Shown: piece after piece, positions 19,701 through 28,349 of the stretch
Position numbering within the stretch: position 1 is the first letter of the stretch
Layout of the letters: each line of letters opens with the position of its first letter
Assembly: GCF_000516515.1 (NCBI RefSeq)
Contig: NZ_KI911784.1
Location: 3,008,881-3,072,880, forward strand
Direction: 5' to 3'
Source of the DNA: Chloroflexus sp. Y-396-1
GTDB lineage: Bacteria > Chloroflexota > Chloroflexia > Chloroflexales > Chloroflexaceae
Length of the DNA stretch: 64,000 bases
Notes under the pieces: generated by a model
Seen by the model: the letters and a program-made list of their open reading frames with translations, nothing else
Databases searched by the model: none
Told to the model about the DNA's origin: nothing
Program-made: the position numbers and the translations under genes

Positions 19701-20444
19701 GCCGAGTTAGTTGGTACAATCGTGTACCTCATTGGCGAACACCTTACCGAGCATCTGAACCTCCTTGCACGGGCTTATCTCGAACGCTACGGTGCGCGCC
19801 AGGTTGTGATGATCGTAGAGACAGAAGCCGGTGCAGAGACGATGCGGCGCTTGCTCCACGATCATGTTGAGGCCGGTCGGCTGATGACGATTGTTGCCGG
19901 CGATCAGATTGAAGCAGCGATTGATCGGGCGATTGCGCACTATGGTCGTCCTGGGCCGGTAGTATGTACACCTTTCCGTCCTCTGCCCACCGCACCACTA
20001 GTTGGCCGGAAAGATAGCGACTGGAGTACAGTGCTGAGTGAGGCCGAATTTGCTGACTTGTGTGAACATCAACTGACCCACCACTTCCGGGTGGCGCGCA
20101 AAATTGCCTTGTGCGACGGTGCGAGCCTGGCGTTGGTCACACCAGAAACCACCGCTACGTCGAGTACCGAACAATTTGCGCTGGCGAACTTTGTCAAAAC
20201 AACCTTACACGCCTTTACTGCGACCATCGGTGTCGAAAGTGAACGTACTGCGCAGCGTATTCTGATCAATCAGGTAGACCTGACCCGTCGGGCGCGCGCC
20301 GAAGAGCCCCGCGATCCGTATGAACGCCAGCAAGAACTCGAACGTTTCATCGAAGCTGTACTCCTGGTGACCGCGCCACTTCCACCTGAAGCAGACACGC
20401 GCTACGCTGGCCGAATCCATCGTGGGAGAGCGATAACAGTGTAA
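16785..20444 (+). CDS. mcr: Malonyl-CoA reductase, bifunctional (3-hydroxypropionate forming)
   Basis: This enzyme reduces malonyl-CoA in two NADPH-dependent steps, via malonate semialdehyde, to 3-hydroxypropionate in the 3-hydroxypropionate bi-cycle. The 1,219-residue product has two fused short-chain-dehydrogenase halves. The first has TGGAGNIG near residue 16 and YVTPK. The second has TGGSAGIGG near residue 577 and YADYAVSK-type Tyr/Lys. In the C. aurantiacus enzyme the N-terminal half reduces the semialdehyde and the C-terminal half the CoA ester (established knowledge). From memory the protein matches that enzyme along its whole length with scattered substitutions. The start at 16785 follows GGGGGAG by three bases; ATG 16770 is an alternative. 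No other cycle gene is adjacent. Confidence 0.97.
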   Translation: MSVTGRLAGKITLITGGAGNIGSELTKRFLAEGATVIISGRNGAKLTALAEQMRSEAGVPAKRIDLEVMDGGNPADVRAGIAAIVARHGKIDILVNNAGSAGAQRRLADIPLTDAELGPGAEETLATSVANLLGMPWHLMRIAAPHIPPGGAIINISTIFSYAEYYGRIPYVTPKAALNALSQIAARELGARGIRVNTIFPGPIESERIHTVFQRMDQLKGSAEGDTAQQFLATMRLWRANDQGELERRFPTMSDVADAAVFLASAEAAALAGETIAVTHGMELPLRSETSLLARTDLRTIDASGRTTLICAGDQIEEVMALAGMLRTCGSEVIIGFRSATALAQFEQAVSESRHLAGATFTPPIALPLDPRDPTTIDAIFDWAGENTGGIHAAIILPASSREPSNQVIDVDDAHVMQFLADEIVGTIVIASRLARYWQSQRLTPGARARSPQVIFLSNGANAGGNVYGRIQSAAIEQLIRVWRHEAELDYARVTANGERVLPAVWTNQIVRFDNRSAEGLEFACAWTAQLLHSQRRISEITLNIPANISATTGARSASVGWAESLIGLHLGKVALITGGSAGIGGQIGRLLALSGARVMLAARDRHKLEQMQAMIRAELAEVGYTDVEDRVHIAPGCDVSSEEQLVDLVERTLAAFGTVDYLINNAGIAGVEEMVIDMPVEGWRNTLYANLISNYSLMRKLAPLMKKQGSGYILNVSSYFGGEKEAAIPYPNRADYAVSKAGQRAMAEVFARFLGPEVQINAIAPGPVEGDRLRGTGERPGLFARRARLILENKRLNELHAALITTARTDARPMRELIELLLPNDVVALEQNPATPPALRELAKRIRSEGDPAASSSSALLNRSIAAKLLARLINGGYELPADMFAHLPLPPDPFFTRAQIDREARKVRDGIMGMLYLQRMPTEFDVAMATVYYLADRNVSGETFHPSGGLRYERTPTGGELFGLPAPERLAELVGTIVYLIGEHLTEHLNLLARAYLERYGARQVVMIVETEAGAETMRRLLHDHVEAGRLMTIVAGDQIEAAIDRAIAHYGRPGPVVCTPFRPLPTAPLVGRKDSDWSTVLSEAEFADLCEHQLTHHFRVARKIALCDGASLALVTPETTATSSTEQFALANFVKTTLHAFTATIGVESERTAQRILINQVDLTRRARAEEPRDPYERQQELERFIEAVLLVTAPLPPEADTRYAGRIHRGRAITV

Positions 20445-21089
20445 GATACGTGCAAATTGTTCTTGTGTATGCCTGAAAAAATCCCTTGCCGACGCTTGCT
20501 AACTCGCCCCTGTCCTCTCTCACCTAGGTGAGAGGGCGGGGGAAATGGAGGTGGCTGACACTTCTCTCACCTAAGAGCGAGGACGGGAAAAATGGAGGAG
20601 AGGCTGACACGCCTCACTTTCTCCCTGTCCTCCTTCCTCTCTCAGCAGGTGCGAGAACGGAAAAAATGGGGGGTGGGTTAGTACCTACCCCTTCCTCTCA
20701 CTCCTCTTTCCTACCTATTTCTTATCTCTTCACCTCGCCACTGCTGACTAGGAAAAAACTCTGAAGGCCTGCCGTGAGGGGGCCAACGTTCTTTCTCTCC
20801 AGTCCCCACGTTCCCCCGTCCTCTCCCACACGGGGAGAGGACGGGGGCCAGGGGGAAGGTGAGGGGGCCAGGCGTGCTCCGCAGTACATGCGCTGACATC
20901 GTTGCAACCCTGTTCCAGTGTGTCGCGGAGATGCCTACGTTGCCGGCCAACGTTCCCCTAACGATTATGGAGATGCCATGATCGAGCTTCATCAAAAGCC
21001 CAGGTTTTTTGATCTTGCTCTAAGTAAGACACAAAGCCCCCCCTAGACAAACGCCAGCTCTGTCTGTAAACTAAGATATAGGAGGTTCT
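20445..21089. repeat. Intergenic repeat and hairpin region
   Basis: These 645 bases contain three imperfect direct repeats (about 20510-20690) built from a CTCTCACC-rich start, a CGGGAAAAATGGAGG-like middle and GGCTGACAC. One contains the 18-base palindrome CTCTCACCTAGGTGAGAG at 20517-20534. A GGGGGCCAGGGGGAAGGTGA tract near 20843-20862 recurs near 47154-47173. No coding sequence is supported; the mcr transcript probably ends here. Confidence 0.55.
20813..20847. terminator. Perfect 15-bp hairpin
   Basis: CCCCCGTCCTCTCCC is followed by a five-base loop and its exact reverse complement. There is no U-tract on either side, so it may be a repeat-borne hairpin rather than an intrinsic terminator. 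A similar but degraded GGAAGGGGGCCAGGG tract lies near 47150. Confidence 0.4.
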
Positions 21090-21794
21090 ATGCACGTCTC
21101 ACGCGAGCCGATCCTGGTCATTGCTGCACATGCCGACGATATTGAGTTTGCCGCTGCCGGAACGATTGCCGGTTGGGCAGCGGAAGGCTATCCCATTACG
21201 TACTGCATCATCACTGATGGGTCGGCTGGCTCGAACGAACCGGGGATACTTTCAGCAGACCTGATCAAGCGTCGCCAGGACGAACAACGTGCAGCAGCGC
21301 ACGTCCTTGGGGTGCAAGATGTGCGCTTCCTTGGTTACCGTGATGGTATCCTCCAGCCAACACTCGAGCTACGACGCGAACTAACCCGACTCATTCGCGC
21401 TGTACGTCCCTTCCGGGTCCTTTGTCAGGACCCAACGCTTGTCTTTGCCGGCAGCACCTACATCAACCATCCTGATCACCGTGCCGCCGGTGAAGCGGCG
21501 ATCTACGCTGTTTTCCCGAGCGCTGAAACGCGCCCGATCTTTCCGGAATTGTTGGCCGAAGGGTATGAACCGCACAAAGTGCGCGAACTCTATTTGATGT
21601 TCCCGGCTGCCCCTGATCTCTACCTCGACATCAGCGATCGGATTGAGCAGAAGATCGAAAGTTTGCTCTGTCATCGTTCACAGCTTGGCCCCGACGTTGC
21701 TGATTGGGTGCGTAAGTGGGACGCCGAGAACGGCGCACGGATTGGCGTTGCTTACGCTGAAGTATTCCGGGTTATTCGCCTCGTCGATAATTAA
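21090..21794 (+). CDS. PIG-L (LmbE) family deacetylase
   Basis: PIG-L enzymes are zinc hydrolases that remove N-acetyl groups from sugars or other small molecules. The 234-residue product has the metal motif AHADDIE (a variant of the usual AHPDDE) at residues 11-17 and the second zinc-binding motif INHPDHRAAGE near 127. It resembles the BshB/MshB branch, but no bacillithiol or mycothiol genes accompany it, so the substrate is unknown. AGGAGG lies five bases before the ATG. A strong hairpin follows the gene at 21828-21852, suggesting a single-gene unit. Confidence 0.9.
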   Translation: MHVSREPILVIAAHADDIEFAAAGTIAGWAAEGYPITYCIITDGSAGSNEPGILSADLIKRRQDEQRAAAHVLGVQDVRFLGYRDGILQPTLELRRELTRLIRAVRPFRVLCQDPTLVFAGSTYINHPDHRAAGEAAIYAVFPSAETRPIFPELLAEGYEPHKVRELYLMFPAAPDLYLDISDRIEQKIESLLCHRSQLGPDVADWVRKWDAENGARIGVAYAEVFRVIRLVDN

Positions 21795-21827
21795 CCCCGC
21801 GACACCAGACTTACCTTTCACGAGCAG

Positions 21828-21852
21828 CAAACCGCTGTTCGCAGACGGTTTG
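21828..21852 (+). terminator. Hairpin with UUCG tetraloop
   Basis: CAAACCGCTG and CAG-A-CGGTTTG form a 10-bp stem with one bulged A around a TTCG loop, 34 bases after the deacetylase stop. UUCG loops are typical of stable terminator stems, but a U-tract is absent. Confidence 0.5.
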
Positions 21853-21964
21853 GTGTACGCGCCGGTTTGTATTTGTTATTGCCGAAATATCGGCTAGAAA
21901 GGAACAAGATTGGCAGATTGATTCGCAAGAGGTGCGTGCGTGTCAGGGCCGCCCGCATCTCGGT

Positions 21965-21990
21965 CACACCGGTTTATCCAGACCGGTGTG
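21965..21990 (+). promoter_or_regulatory. 9-bp hairpin in the aminotransferase leader
   Basis: CACACCGGT and ACCGGTGTG pair perfectly around an 8-base loop. It lies 139 bases upstream of the aminotransferase ATG. It may be a leader hairpin or a protein-binding site; nothing else about it is known. Confidence 0.4.
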
Positions 21991-22128
21991 TTGCCCTGTT
22001 CGTCGTGTCCGCGCCAGCGTCGGGGTATGTGCCCACGATGTGGTCTCCCTTTATGAACCTGCTGCGGTGTGGCAGCCGCGCATCCTGCGCGTCGGAGATC
22101 ACGGTTGCGGACGTAGCCAGGAGTTTAT

Positions 22129-23577
22129 ATGAGTACCATCACAAACAATCGACATCAGGCCCTCAGCGATAACGTTTGGCTGCACTTTTTCCAAATGGGC
22201 CACTTTTCCAGTACCAACGCGCGGCCCACGATACTGGTGCGAGGTGAAGGGTCGCGCGTATGGGATCAAGACGGTAATGAGTATATCGACGGTCTCTCTG
22301 GTTTATTCACGGTAAATGTCGGTTATGGTCGTCGCGAGATCATCGAGGCGATCAGTGCACAACTGAGTGAAATCGCTTACGTCAGTCCTTTTAGCTTCCC
22401 TAGTCTTCCGCTCATTGATCTGTCTGCCCGCCTGGCAGCGATCAGTCCTACCGGCCCACGGTCACGAGTGTTCCTGACCACCGGCGGTTCCGATGCCGTC
22501 GAGACGGCGCTGAAAATAGCGAAGGTGTACCAGCGTCGCCGTGGCTTCGCCGACCGGACGAAGATTATTGCCCGCCGTGTCAGTTATCACGGTACCTCGA
22601 TGGGTGCCCTCTCGGTTAATGGTGTGACCTCGATCCGCAACGGTTTTGGTCCACTCGTGCCCGGTGCACGCCATGTCCCGCTACCGTATCGCTTCCGCTG
22701 CGACTATTGTGCGGAACATAGTGCTTGCCAGGGTGTTTGCGTTGATGAGGTGGAACGCCTGATCGAGTTTGAAGGTCCCGAAACAATTGCCGCTATTATT
22801 ATGGAACCGGTCCAAAACAGTGGTGGTGCAATTGTTTCACCTCCGGGCTACCTGCAACGTATTCGCCAGATCTGTGATCACTACGGTATCGTGATGATCA
22901 TTGACGAGGTGATCTGCGGCTTTGGCCGGGTCGGTGACTGGTTTGGTTCGACTGCGATGGGTGTAAGCCCCGACATCATCACCTGCGCAAAAGGGATTAC
23001 CAGTGGTTACGCGCCACTCGGAGCGGCTATTGTACGCAATACGATTGCCGATGTTTTCGTTTCTGAAAACGATGCCGATAAGTTCATGCACGGCATCACC
23101 TTTGGCGGACACGTTGCCAGTTGTGCAGCGGCGTTAGCCAATCTGGCGATTATCGAGCGAGAACATCTGCTTGAGCGTGCACGTGAGATGGGGGCTTACT
23201 TGATGCGCGAGTTGATCGCTGCCGTTGGTAATCATCCCAATGTCGGTGAGGTGCGTGGGATGGGGATGTTTATGGCGGTTGAGCTGGTTCGCGACCGGGT
23301 CACACGCGAGTCGTTGGAGGAAGAGCGTTTAATGGGCTGGTTGAGTGATCAGTTGAAGCAGCGCGGCCTGATCTGTCGAGCGGATGATCGGCTTGAACCG
23401 GTGATCCAGCTAGCCCCGCCATTGATCCTTACCAAAGATGAGGCTGATCGTTGCGTAAGGATCGTAGCAGAAGCCATCCATGCCCTCGGCCGACGAGTAG
23501 GTAGCACGCCAACAGTGATCGCTCTTGGCGCTGCTCCCCTTCCTCTGGAAAAGACTACTGCGGCGGCGGCTGATTAA
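22129..23577 (+). CDS. Class III pyridoxal-phosphate aminotransferase
   Basis: The 482-residue product belongs to the omega-amino-acid:pyruvate / beta-alanine aminotransferase group of fold type I PLP enzymes. Visible features are a substrate-side SGLFTVNVGYG near residue 57, the glycine-rich PLP-binding TTGGSDAVETALK, MIIDEVICGFGR containing the PLP-pyridine Asp, and the catalytic lysine in CAKGITSGYAPLG. AGGAG lies six bases before the ATG. A beta-alanine enzyme would give malonate semialdehyde, the intermediate of the malonyl-CoA reductase encoded 1.7 kb upstream; this link is inference. Two Cys-rich stretches (CDYCAEHSACQGVC) are present, as in some relatives. Confidence 0.9.
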   Translation: MSTITNNRHQALSDNVWLHFFQMGHFSSTNARPTILVRGEGSRVWDQDGNEYIDGLSGLFTVNVGYGRREIIEAISAQLSEIAYVSPFSFPSLPLIDLSARLAAISPTGPRSRVFLTTGGSDAVETALKIAKVYQRRRGFADRTKIIARRVSYHGTSMGALSVNGVTSIRNGFGPLVPGARHVPLPYRFRCDYCAEHSACQGVCVDEVERLIEFEGPETIAAIIMEPVQNSGGAIVSPPGYLQRIRQICDHYGIVMIIDEVICGFGRVGDWFGSTAMGVSPDIITCAKGITSGYAPLGAAIVRNTIADVFVSENDADKFMHGITFGGHVASCAAALANLAIIEREHLLERAREMGAYLMRELIAAVGNHPNVGEVRGMGMFMAVELVRDRVTRESLEEERLMGWLSDQLKQRGLICRADDRLEPVIQLAPPLILTKDEADRCVRIVAEAIHALGRRVGSTPTVIALGAAPLPLEKTTAAAAD

Positions 23578-23970
23578 CTATCGGGAAAGCTACTGAACAG
23601 TTAGCCCGCAGGATCCCCTTCCTTTCGCGAAATGGGGGAGGAAGGGGGATTATTAAATCCGTCGGCAGTCAGCGTGTCCAGGGTACACCATCTTTTGTAC
23701 CTATTCGCCGCGTGGATGTGGGCCAGTTGCTCTCCAGCCTCCCGCTTGCGGGGGAGCGGGAGACCTAGGGATGATGAGGCGCTGATGTGCTCCTCGGTGG
23801 GTGCTCGTTGTCCACCATACCTGCGGGCCGAAGGCCCGCGCACCCAGGTGACTGCGTGGGTCAGAAGTTATCGGTAGCAGGGATAGGATCGTTGTCGGTA
23901 TTCCGCTGCTGGTGCCTCGGTGACTCGCAGCAGAGAATGCTGAAACCCTTCTCTGATCCACGGTTTTGCT
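23578..23970. other. Convergent intergenic region
   Basis: The gap between the aminotransferase and the minus-strand TIM-barrel gene is rich in GC hairpins: near 23613-23650, 23737-23760 (CTCCCGCTTGCGGGGGAG) and 23822-23841 (GCGGGCCGAAGGCCCGC). These look like intergenic repeats and terminators. No gene is supported. Confidence 0.45.
23613..23650. terminator. Stem-loop after the aminotransferase gene
   Basis: CCCCTTCC and GGAAGGGG pair around an inner TTTCGCGAAA palindrome. The stem lies 36 bases past the stop codon and is followed by ATTATTAAAT, so transcription on the plus strand probably ends here. Confidence 0.5.
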
Positions 23971-25242
23971 TCACACCGAAGCCGCTTCACTACGGTATTC
24001 GCGCCAGAGACGTCGTAATTCGGTGGCTGGATCACGCCAATAGCGCTCTGGATCAATTGGTAACGTAGGTAACGTCTTTGTCGTCGGCAACCGGTTGATA
24101 ACTTCGCGCAAGGCGTCCCAAGCGGCCTTCGGGCGTCCGTTTGCTGTCCATAACCCCCAGGTTCGCGCTACCCAACTACGGTCGAAGGGAGGTACGTTCC
24201 AATGCTGGTCAGATGGGTCAACCAGGCTGGCCAGCCAGACGGCGGCTGCTCCGGCGCGGGCCAGATTGACGAGCGACTCTTGCAAGGCGGTTGCAGCCGC
24301 CTCTTCGTCGGCAAGAAAGGTCTGGGTCGATTGAGCGAATATCTGATCAGCTTGCCAGCCGATCAGGTTACTGACCGGCGCTGTCGGCCATCCCAGGTCG
24401 GCAACGACTACCTGAGCCGCAGCAGAGTCGTTAATTTCTTCAGCTAGTAGACCGGCGACAATCGCATGGCAGAAACAGGCAGCCTCGCCGCGAGCTGGTG
24501 GTCCACCACTGAGGGGGGGCCATGGTCCGACACTGACAACTACCATGCCACCAGCCATAGCGATGTCGTAAGGACGCAGGCTGGCGCGATTACTCAGAGT
24601 GGTGGCATCAACATATCCAAAGAGCTGGTTGGCGCCATTTGCACGAGCTTGTTCGGCCAAATCGGCCCACCAGGCTGCCATGTCGCGATGATCGGTTGGT
24701 GTGCGCACGCGCTCGAAACCGGCGGCTAGGAGCCAACCGGCGATGACAGGATGATCGGCAAAATTACCAACGACCTCCCGTAACAGGTATCGTTGTGCTG
24801 ACCGCATGTCAGGGTCGGTATAGAGATCACGTACCGGTTCGTGACGGTAAAAGGAATTGTCAAGAATCGTCAACGGTGGTACGGTCAGCAAGGCCTGTAC
24901 CGACTGAGTAGTCAAGGCCTGGGGTGGAATACCGAGCGTCCAATCAGGCAAATGCAGGGTCGGCCCCAGCGTTGCACTCATAAGAGAGACAACCACCTGT
25001 AGATGGTTAGATTGGGCCAGATCAAGCCCACGCTGAAAGCCATTGAGGGCGGCAACCGAAATCCGTTGGGGACCTGGTTGTACTTCAGCCCAGCGCAGTT
25101 CAAACCGTACCTGTTGGATTCCAACATCGCGAGCACGCTGTAAAAACTCGCGTAGGGCGCCGTGGTCGAAGCTCGACCAGCTTGCGGCCAGCGCTTGTGG
25201 ACGCGCCGGCATTGGTGGCCAGATGGTTGTTCCGATGTTCAT
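23971..25242 (-). CDS. TIM-barrel protein resembling glycoside hydrolases
   Basis: The 423-residue product lacks a signal peptide. It has segments typical of the (beta/alpha)8 fold of cellulase-like hydrolases: VGIQQVRFELRWAEVQPGP near residue 38 (the W-x-x-x-x-P strand 2 pattern), HLQVVVSLMSA (strand 3), HPVIAGWLLAAGFE (strand 4, where an NE or GFE acid would sit), and VVVADLGWPTAP (strand 7). The usual paired catalytic Glu are not clear, so it may be an inactive or distant member. It stands alone between convergent and divergent genes. I assign a fold, not a reaction. Confidence 0.65.
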   Translation of the reverse strand: MNIGTTIWPPMPARPQALAASWSSFDHGALREFLQRARDVGIQQVRFELRWAEVQPGPQRISVAALNGFQRGLDLAQSNHLQVVVSLMSATLGPTLHLPDWTLGIPPQALTTQSVQALLTVPPLTILDNSFYRHEPVRDLYTDPDMRSAQRYLLREVVGNFADHPVIAGWLLAAGFERVRTPTDHRDMAAWWADLAEQARANGANQLFGYVDATTLSNRASLRPYDIAMAGGMVVVSVGPWPPLSGGPPARGEAACFCHAIVAGLLAEEINDSAAAQVVVADLGWPTAPVSNLIGWQADQIFAQSTQTFLADEEAAATALQESLVNLARAGAAAVWLASLVDPSDQHWNVPPFDRSWVARTWGLWTANGRPKAAWDALREVINRLPTTKTLPTLPIDPERYWRDPATELRRLWREYRSEAASV

Positions 25243-25450
25243 AGGCGTTTGCGAATGTCTTGTCCCATCTCCAACCCGGCATTGCGACCATGGCTCGTCA
25301 TGAGCAGATTATTTCACGCAATCAGGTAACGTATCATCTGATATGATGGTGCTAACGTCGTCTTTTGCTGCCGGTTTATCGACAACAGGTATATATTCCA
25401 TTATAGTATAACGTCTGCTACAGCATGGCGATAGGGGAATAGTAGTTGGA

Positions 25451-26482
25451 ATGTCTCAGCGCATTGAAATTGTCGTACCTGCTGGGCTTGAAGCAATAGC
25501 CCGTACAGAAATGCAGCGGATTACCGGATTACGGCTCGATCCGGTTTTTGAGGACGGAGTTATTCGTGCCACAATACACAGTTCGTTACAGGCACTTTTT
25601 CAGCTACGGTGCGTCACATCGATTTATGTAGTACGTCGCTTCGCAATCCCCCGCCCACGCGCACTGCTTGGTGACGAGCACTTGCGAGCTGTCTTAGCTA
25701 CCATCGAGATGGTGCGTCGGCTGCATCCTGCTGGTACCTTTCGGACTCTGTTTCTCAGTGCAGCCGGTGCTGAGAGTAGTGTGTTACAGCGTTTTAAACA
25801 GGAACTCTGTACCCGGCTTGGCCTTGTGCCTGGTGAGGAAGATGGGGATTTGCTGATCCGGTTACGGCCAGCGCCTGATCGCGATGGATGGGAGGTATTA
25901 GTTCGCCTCACACCCAGGCCATTGGCGACCCGCCAGTGGCGCGTGTGCAACCGCGAAGGAGCGCTCAGTGGACCGGTTGCTTATGCAATGGCGGTGTTAA
26001 GTAAGCCGCGAGATAACGATCGGGTTCTCAATGTAGGATGCGGATCGGGATCGCTGATGATCGAGCGGTTATTCGCCGGATCGGCGGCGCGAGTTATTGG
26101 TTGCGATACCGATTCGGAAGCGCTAGCCTGTGCGCAGCAGAACCTGGCTGCTGCCGGTTTCAGCAAGCGGGTCGAGCTATACGATTGGGATGCTTGCTCC
26201 CTGCCGCTACCTTCGGCGAGCATCGATGTCGTGCTAGCCGATCTTCCCTTTGGTCATCTGGTTGGTTCACATGCGACTAATCTGATGCTCTACCCGGCAC
26301 TCCTGGCAGAAGCAGCTCGCGTGACACGTCCTGGTGGGCGGGCGGTGCTGATCAGTCACGAAGTACGATTGATGGAACGTTCGTTAGCTGAACTCCCCGT
26401 ATGGTGCGTCGAACAGCAACTGCGCGTTAATCTCCGTGGGCTTTACCCGCGCATCTTTGTGTTACGACGCAGCTCATCGTAA
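25451..26482 (+). CDS. THUMP-domain RNA methyltransferase (TrmN/UPF0020 type)
   Basis: The 343-residue product has an N-terminal ferredoxin-like and THUMP region (about 1-150) and a C-terminal Rossmann methyltransferase. The AdoMet loop is NVGCGSGSLMIE near residue 195, the acidic loop is GCDTDSEALACAQQN, and the catalytic motif is DLPFG, the form of N/DPPY used by the TrmN/THUMPD guanine-N2 methyltransferases. It most likely modifies tRNA; the modified base is inferred from the family. It is transcribed divergently from the TIM-barrel gene and converges on the coiled-coil gene with only eight bases between stops. Confidence 0.85.
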   Translation: MSQRIEIVVPAGLEAIARTEMQRITGLRLDPVFEDGVIRATIHSSLQALFQLRCVTSIYVVRRFAIPRPRALLGDEHLRAVLATIEMVRRLHPAGTFRTLFLSAAGAESSVLQRFKQELCTRLGLVPGEEDGDLLIRLRPAPDRDGWEVLVRLTPRPLATRQWRVCNREGALSGPVAYAMAVLSKPRDNDRVLNVGCGSGSLMIERLFAGSAARVIGCDTDSEALACAQQNLAAAGFSKRVELYDWDACSLPLPSASIDVVLADLPFGHLVGSHATNLMLYPALLAEAARVTRPGGRAVLISHEVRLMERSLAELPVWCVEQQLRVNLRGLYPRIFVLRRSSS

Positions 26483-26490
26483 ACCGGTCT

Positions 26491-27588
26491 CTACCCTTCG
26501 CTACTGCCTCCCATCTCGATCTGGGCAGCACGAACTGCCTCTAGCCGTTGGCGGAACGCATTTGCCTGCATAGTGAGCGTATCAATCTCGCGCCGCTCGA
26601 GCGCCATAATGCGTAAGAGATGAGCTTTCTGTTCTAACTCGATCCGATCGGTGGTGCGTGACAGGCGTTGCTCGAGTTCGCGCAACCAGCTATCTACGCG
26701 CTCAAGCCATGAGGTGAGTTGCCGCAGGTATTGCTCGTCGGTCTCTTGCAAAGCGCTCATGCGTTCGTCGGCCATCTGGCGCAACTCTTCGAGTCGTTCT
26801 TGATTCATTAGGAAACGCTCAGTTGAAATTCGTTCGATGCGCTTAATCTCGGCGGTAATATCAGGAAGTTTGGCGGCTACCTCTTTTATTTGCGCCGGCA
26901 ACATTTCGGCAAAGAGATCGATCTGCTGGCGAATCTCTTCTAGGCGATCAAGGCGGGTGCGTAGCTCGTCAATTGGTGGGCGCAGGTCGGTGAGGAGTTG
27001 CTGTGATTCGACGGCCAGGCGGCGCAAATGTTGTTTTTCAATCTGCAAATCATCGCTAACGCGCCGTACTTCTTGCATAACCGCAGCATCGGCTTCGCGC
27101 AACCGTTCGAGTTGGAGGGCTAATTGCCGTTGACGTTCATCAAGCTCTTTGATCTGTGATGCGAGTGCATCAACTTGCCGTTCCACTTTCTCAATGCGGT
27201 TGAGCCAGCCCGCCAGGAAATCGCGGTCTTGTTTGCGCGCTTCGGCAACCTGCTGAATCTGAGCCTGCATATCGCGGATCGGGCGCAAGCCATCTTCGAT
27301 TTTAACGAGCGCGGCTGCTACTTCTCGGCGTAGTGCGACGACATCACGGCGTACAATTTCGTTGGCCTGGGCAACGTCGCCGGTGTGTCGATCAAAGAGG
27401 CTCTGTATTTGTGCAATTGCCCCTTCGTTTTTGCGAACCTGTTCCATTGCCCATTGATACTTGTTGGTCTGGTCTTTCAACAAGCGGCGAAGCTCGTCAA
27501 TCTGACCTTGCAGGTAGACGAGTTGCGATTGTTCCTGGGCTCGGAGCCGCTCTTCTTCGTAGCGTGCGGTCAGGTCTGGATTTGACAT
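26491..27588 (-). CDS. Long coiled-coil protein, unknown function
   Basis: The 365-residue protein is almost entirely charged and heptad-patterned, rich in Glu, Gln, Arg and Leu, with repeated motifs such as LDRLEEIRQQIDLF. It has no signal peptide and no membrane helix. It resembles SMC-like or cytoskeletal coiled coils only in composition. GGAGAGAG precedes the ATG. It lies 32 bases downstream of hisA on the same strand and is probably read from the same transcript, though a role in histidine synthesis is unlikely. Confidence 0.8.
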   Translation of the reverse strand: MSNPDLTARYEEERLRAQEQSQLVYLQGQIDELRRLLKDQTNKYQWAMEQVRKNEGAIAQIQSLFDRHTGDVAQANEIVRRDVVALRREVAAALVKIEDGLRPIRDMQAQIQQVAEARKQDRDFLAGWLNRIEKVERQVDALASQIKELDERQRQLALQLERLREADAAVMQEVRRVSDDLQIEKQHLRRLAVESQQLLTDLRPPIDELRTRLDRLEEIRQQIDLFAEMLPAQIKEVAAKLPDITAEIKRIERISTERFLMNQERLEELRQMADERMSALQETDEQYLRQLTSWLERVDSWLRELEQRLSRTTDRIELEQKAHLLRIMALERREIDTLTMQANAFRQRLEAVRAAQIEMGGSSEG

Positions 27589-27620
27589 ACTCTCTCCTGG
27601 TGGTTGGGTTCAGTCGTTAT

Positions 27621-28349
27621 CTAAACGGTCATTGTCTGGGCAATGGCAATCGCTTCAGGTAATTTCACCGTACCGACATAGAGCGCTTTCCCAATGATAG
27701 CCCCTTCAACGCCAAGTTGCGCAAGGCGACGCACATGCTCGAGGCTGGCGATGCCGCCGCTGGCAATAATTGCCGGGCCGGTGGGAGAGATCAGCTCGGC
27801 CAGGGCGGTAAAATTTGGCCCACTGAGTGCACCATCGCGGCTGATGTCAGTATAAATGATCCGGCGAGCCCCAAGGTTAGCCATCTGTTCGGCCAGCGCG
27901 GTCGCCTTCACCGTTGACGTAACCGTCCAACCATCGGTCGCAACTAGGCCGTTGCGGGCATCAATCCCGATCACGATCTGTTCGCCGAAGCGGTTGAGCA
28001 AACGGGCAACCAGTTCAGTCTCGACAATGGCCGCAGTGCCGATGATGACTCGTTCGATACCCAACGCGAGCGCCGCTTCAACATCTGCCTCGCGGCGCAA
28101 GCCACCCCCAAGCTGTACTGGAATCTGCACGGCCTGGGTAATGGCGAGGATGATGTCTACGTTCTGGGGGCGACCGGTGCGGGCGCCGTCGAGATCGACT
28201 AGATGTAACCGACCAGCGCCTTGCGCTTCCCAATGACGGGCCACCGCAACCGGATCGTCGGCATAAATAGTCATCTGCTCGAAATCACCCTGATACAATC
28301 TGACACAGCGACCATCTTTAATATCAATAGCAGGAATAATCTCCATCAT
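27621..28349 (-). CDS. hisA: HisA, phosphoribosylformimino-AICAR-P isomerase
   Basis: HisA catalyses the Amadori rearrangement of ProFAR to PRFAR, the fourth step of histidine synthesis. The 242-residue (beta/alpha)8 protein starts with [20 protein letters not shown], containing the catalytic Asp. It has the second Asp in [14 protein letters not shown] and phosphate-binding glycine loops ([15 protein letters not shown]). Two adjacent ATGs are possible. The second, at 28346, sits seven bases after GGAG and gives the usual MEIIPAID start. The first overlaps the hisH stop. Confidence 0.95.
   Translation of the reverse strand: MMEIIPAIDIKDGRCVRLYQGDFEQMTIYADDPVAVARHWEAQGAGRLHLVDLDGARTGRPQNVDIILAITQAVQIPVQLGGGLRREADVEAALALGIERVIIGTAAIVETELVARLLNRFGEQIVIGIDARNGLVATDGWTVTSTVKATALAEQMANLGARRIIYTDISRDGALSGPNFTALAELISPTGPAIIASGGIASLEHVRRLAQLGVEGAIIGKALYVGTVKLPEAIAIAQTMTV

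Larger units (their letters stand above)
21795..22128. other. Intergenic region with two strong hairpins
   Basis: The 334-base gap holds a UUCG-loop hairpin just after the deacetylase gene and a 9-bp hairpin about 140 bases before the aminotransferase start. Small ORFs in it have no ribosome binding site and look like chance frames. Confidence 0.5.

Noticed and set aside
20517-20700. CRISPR-like spacing of repeats
   Set aside because: The repeats are imperfect, of unequal spacing and lack unique spacers of constant length; no cas genes are nearby.
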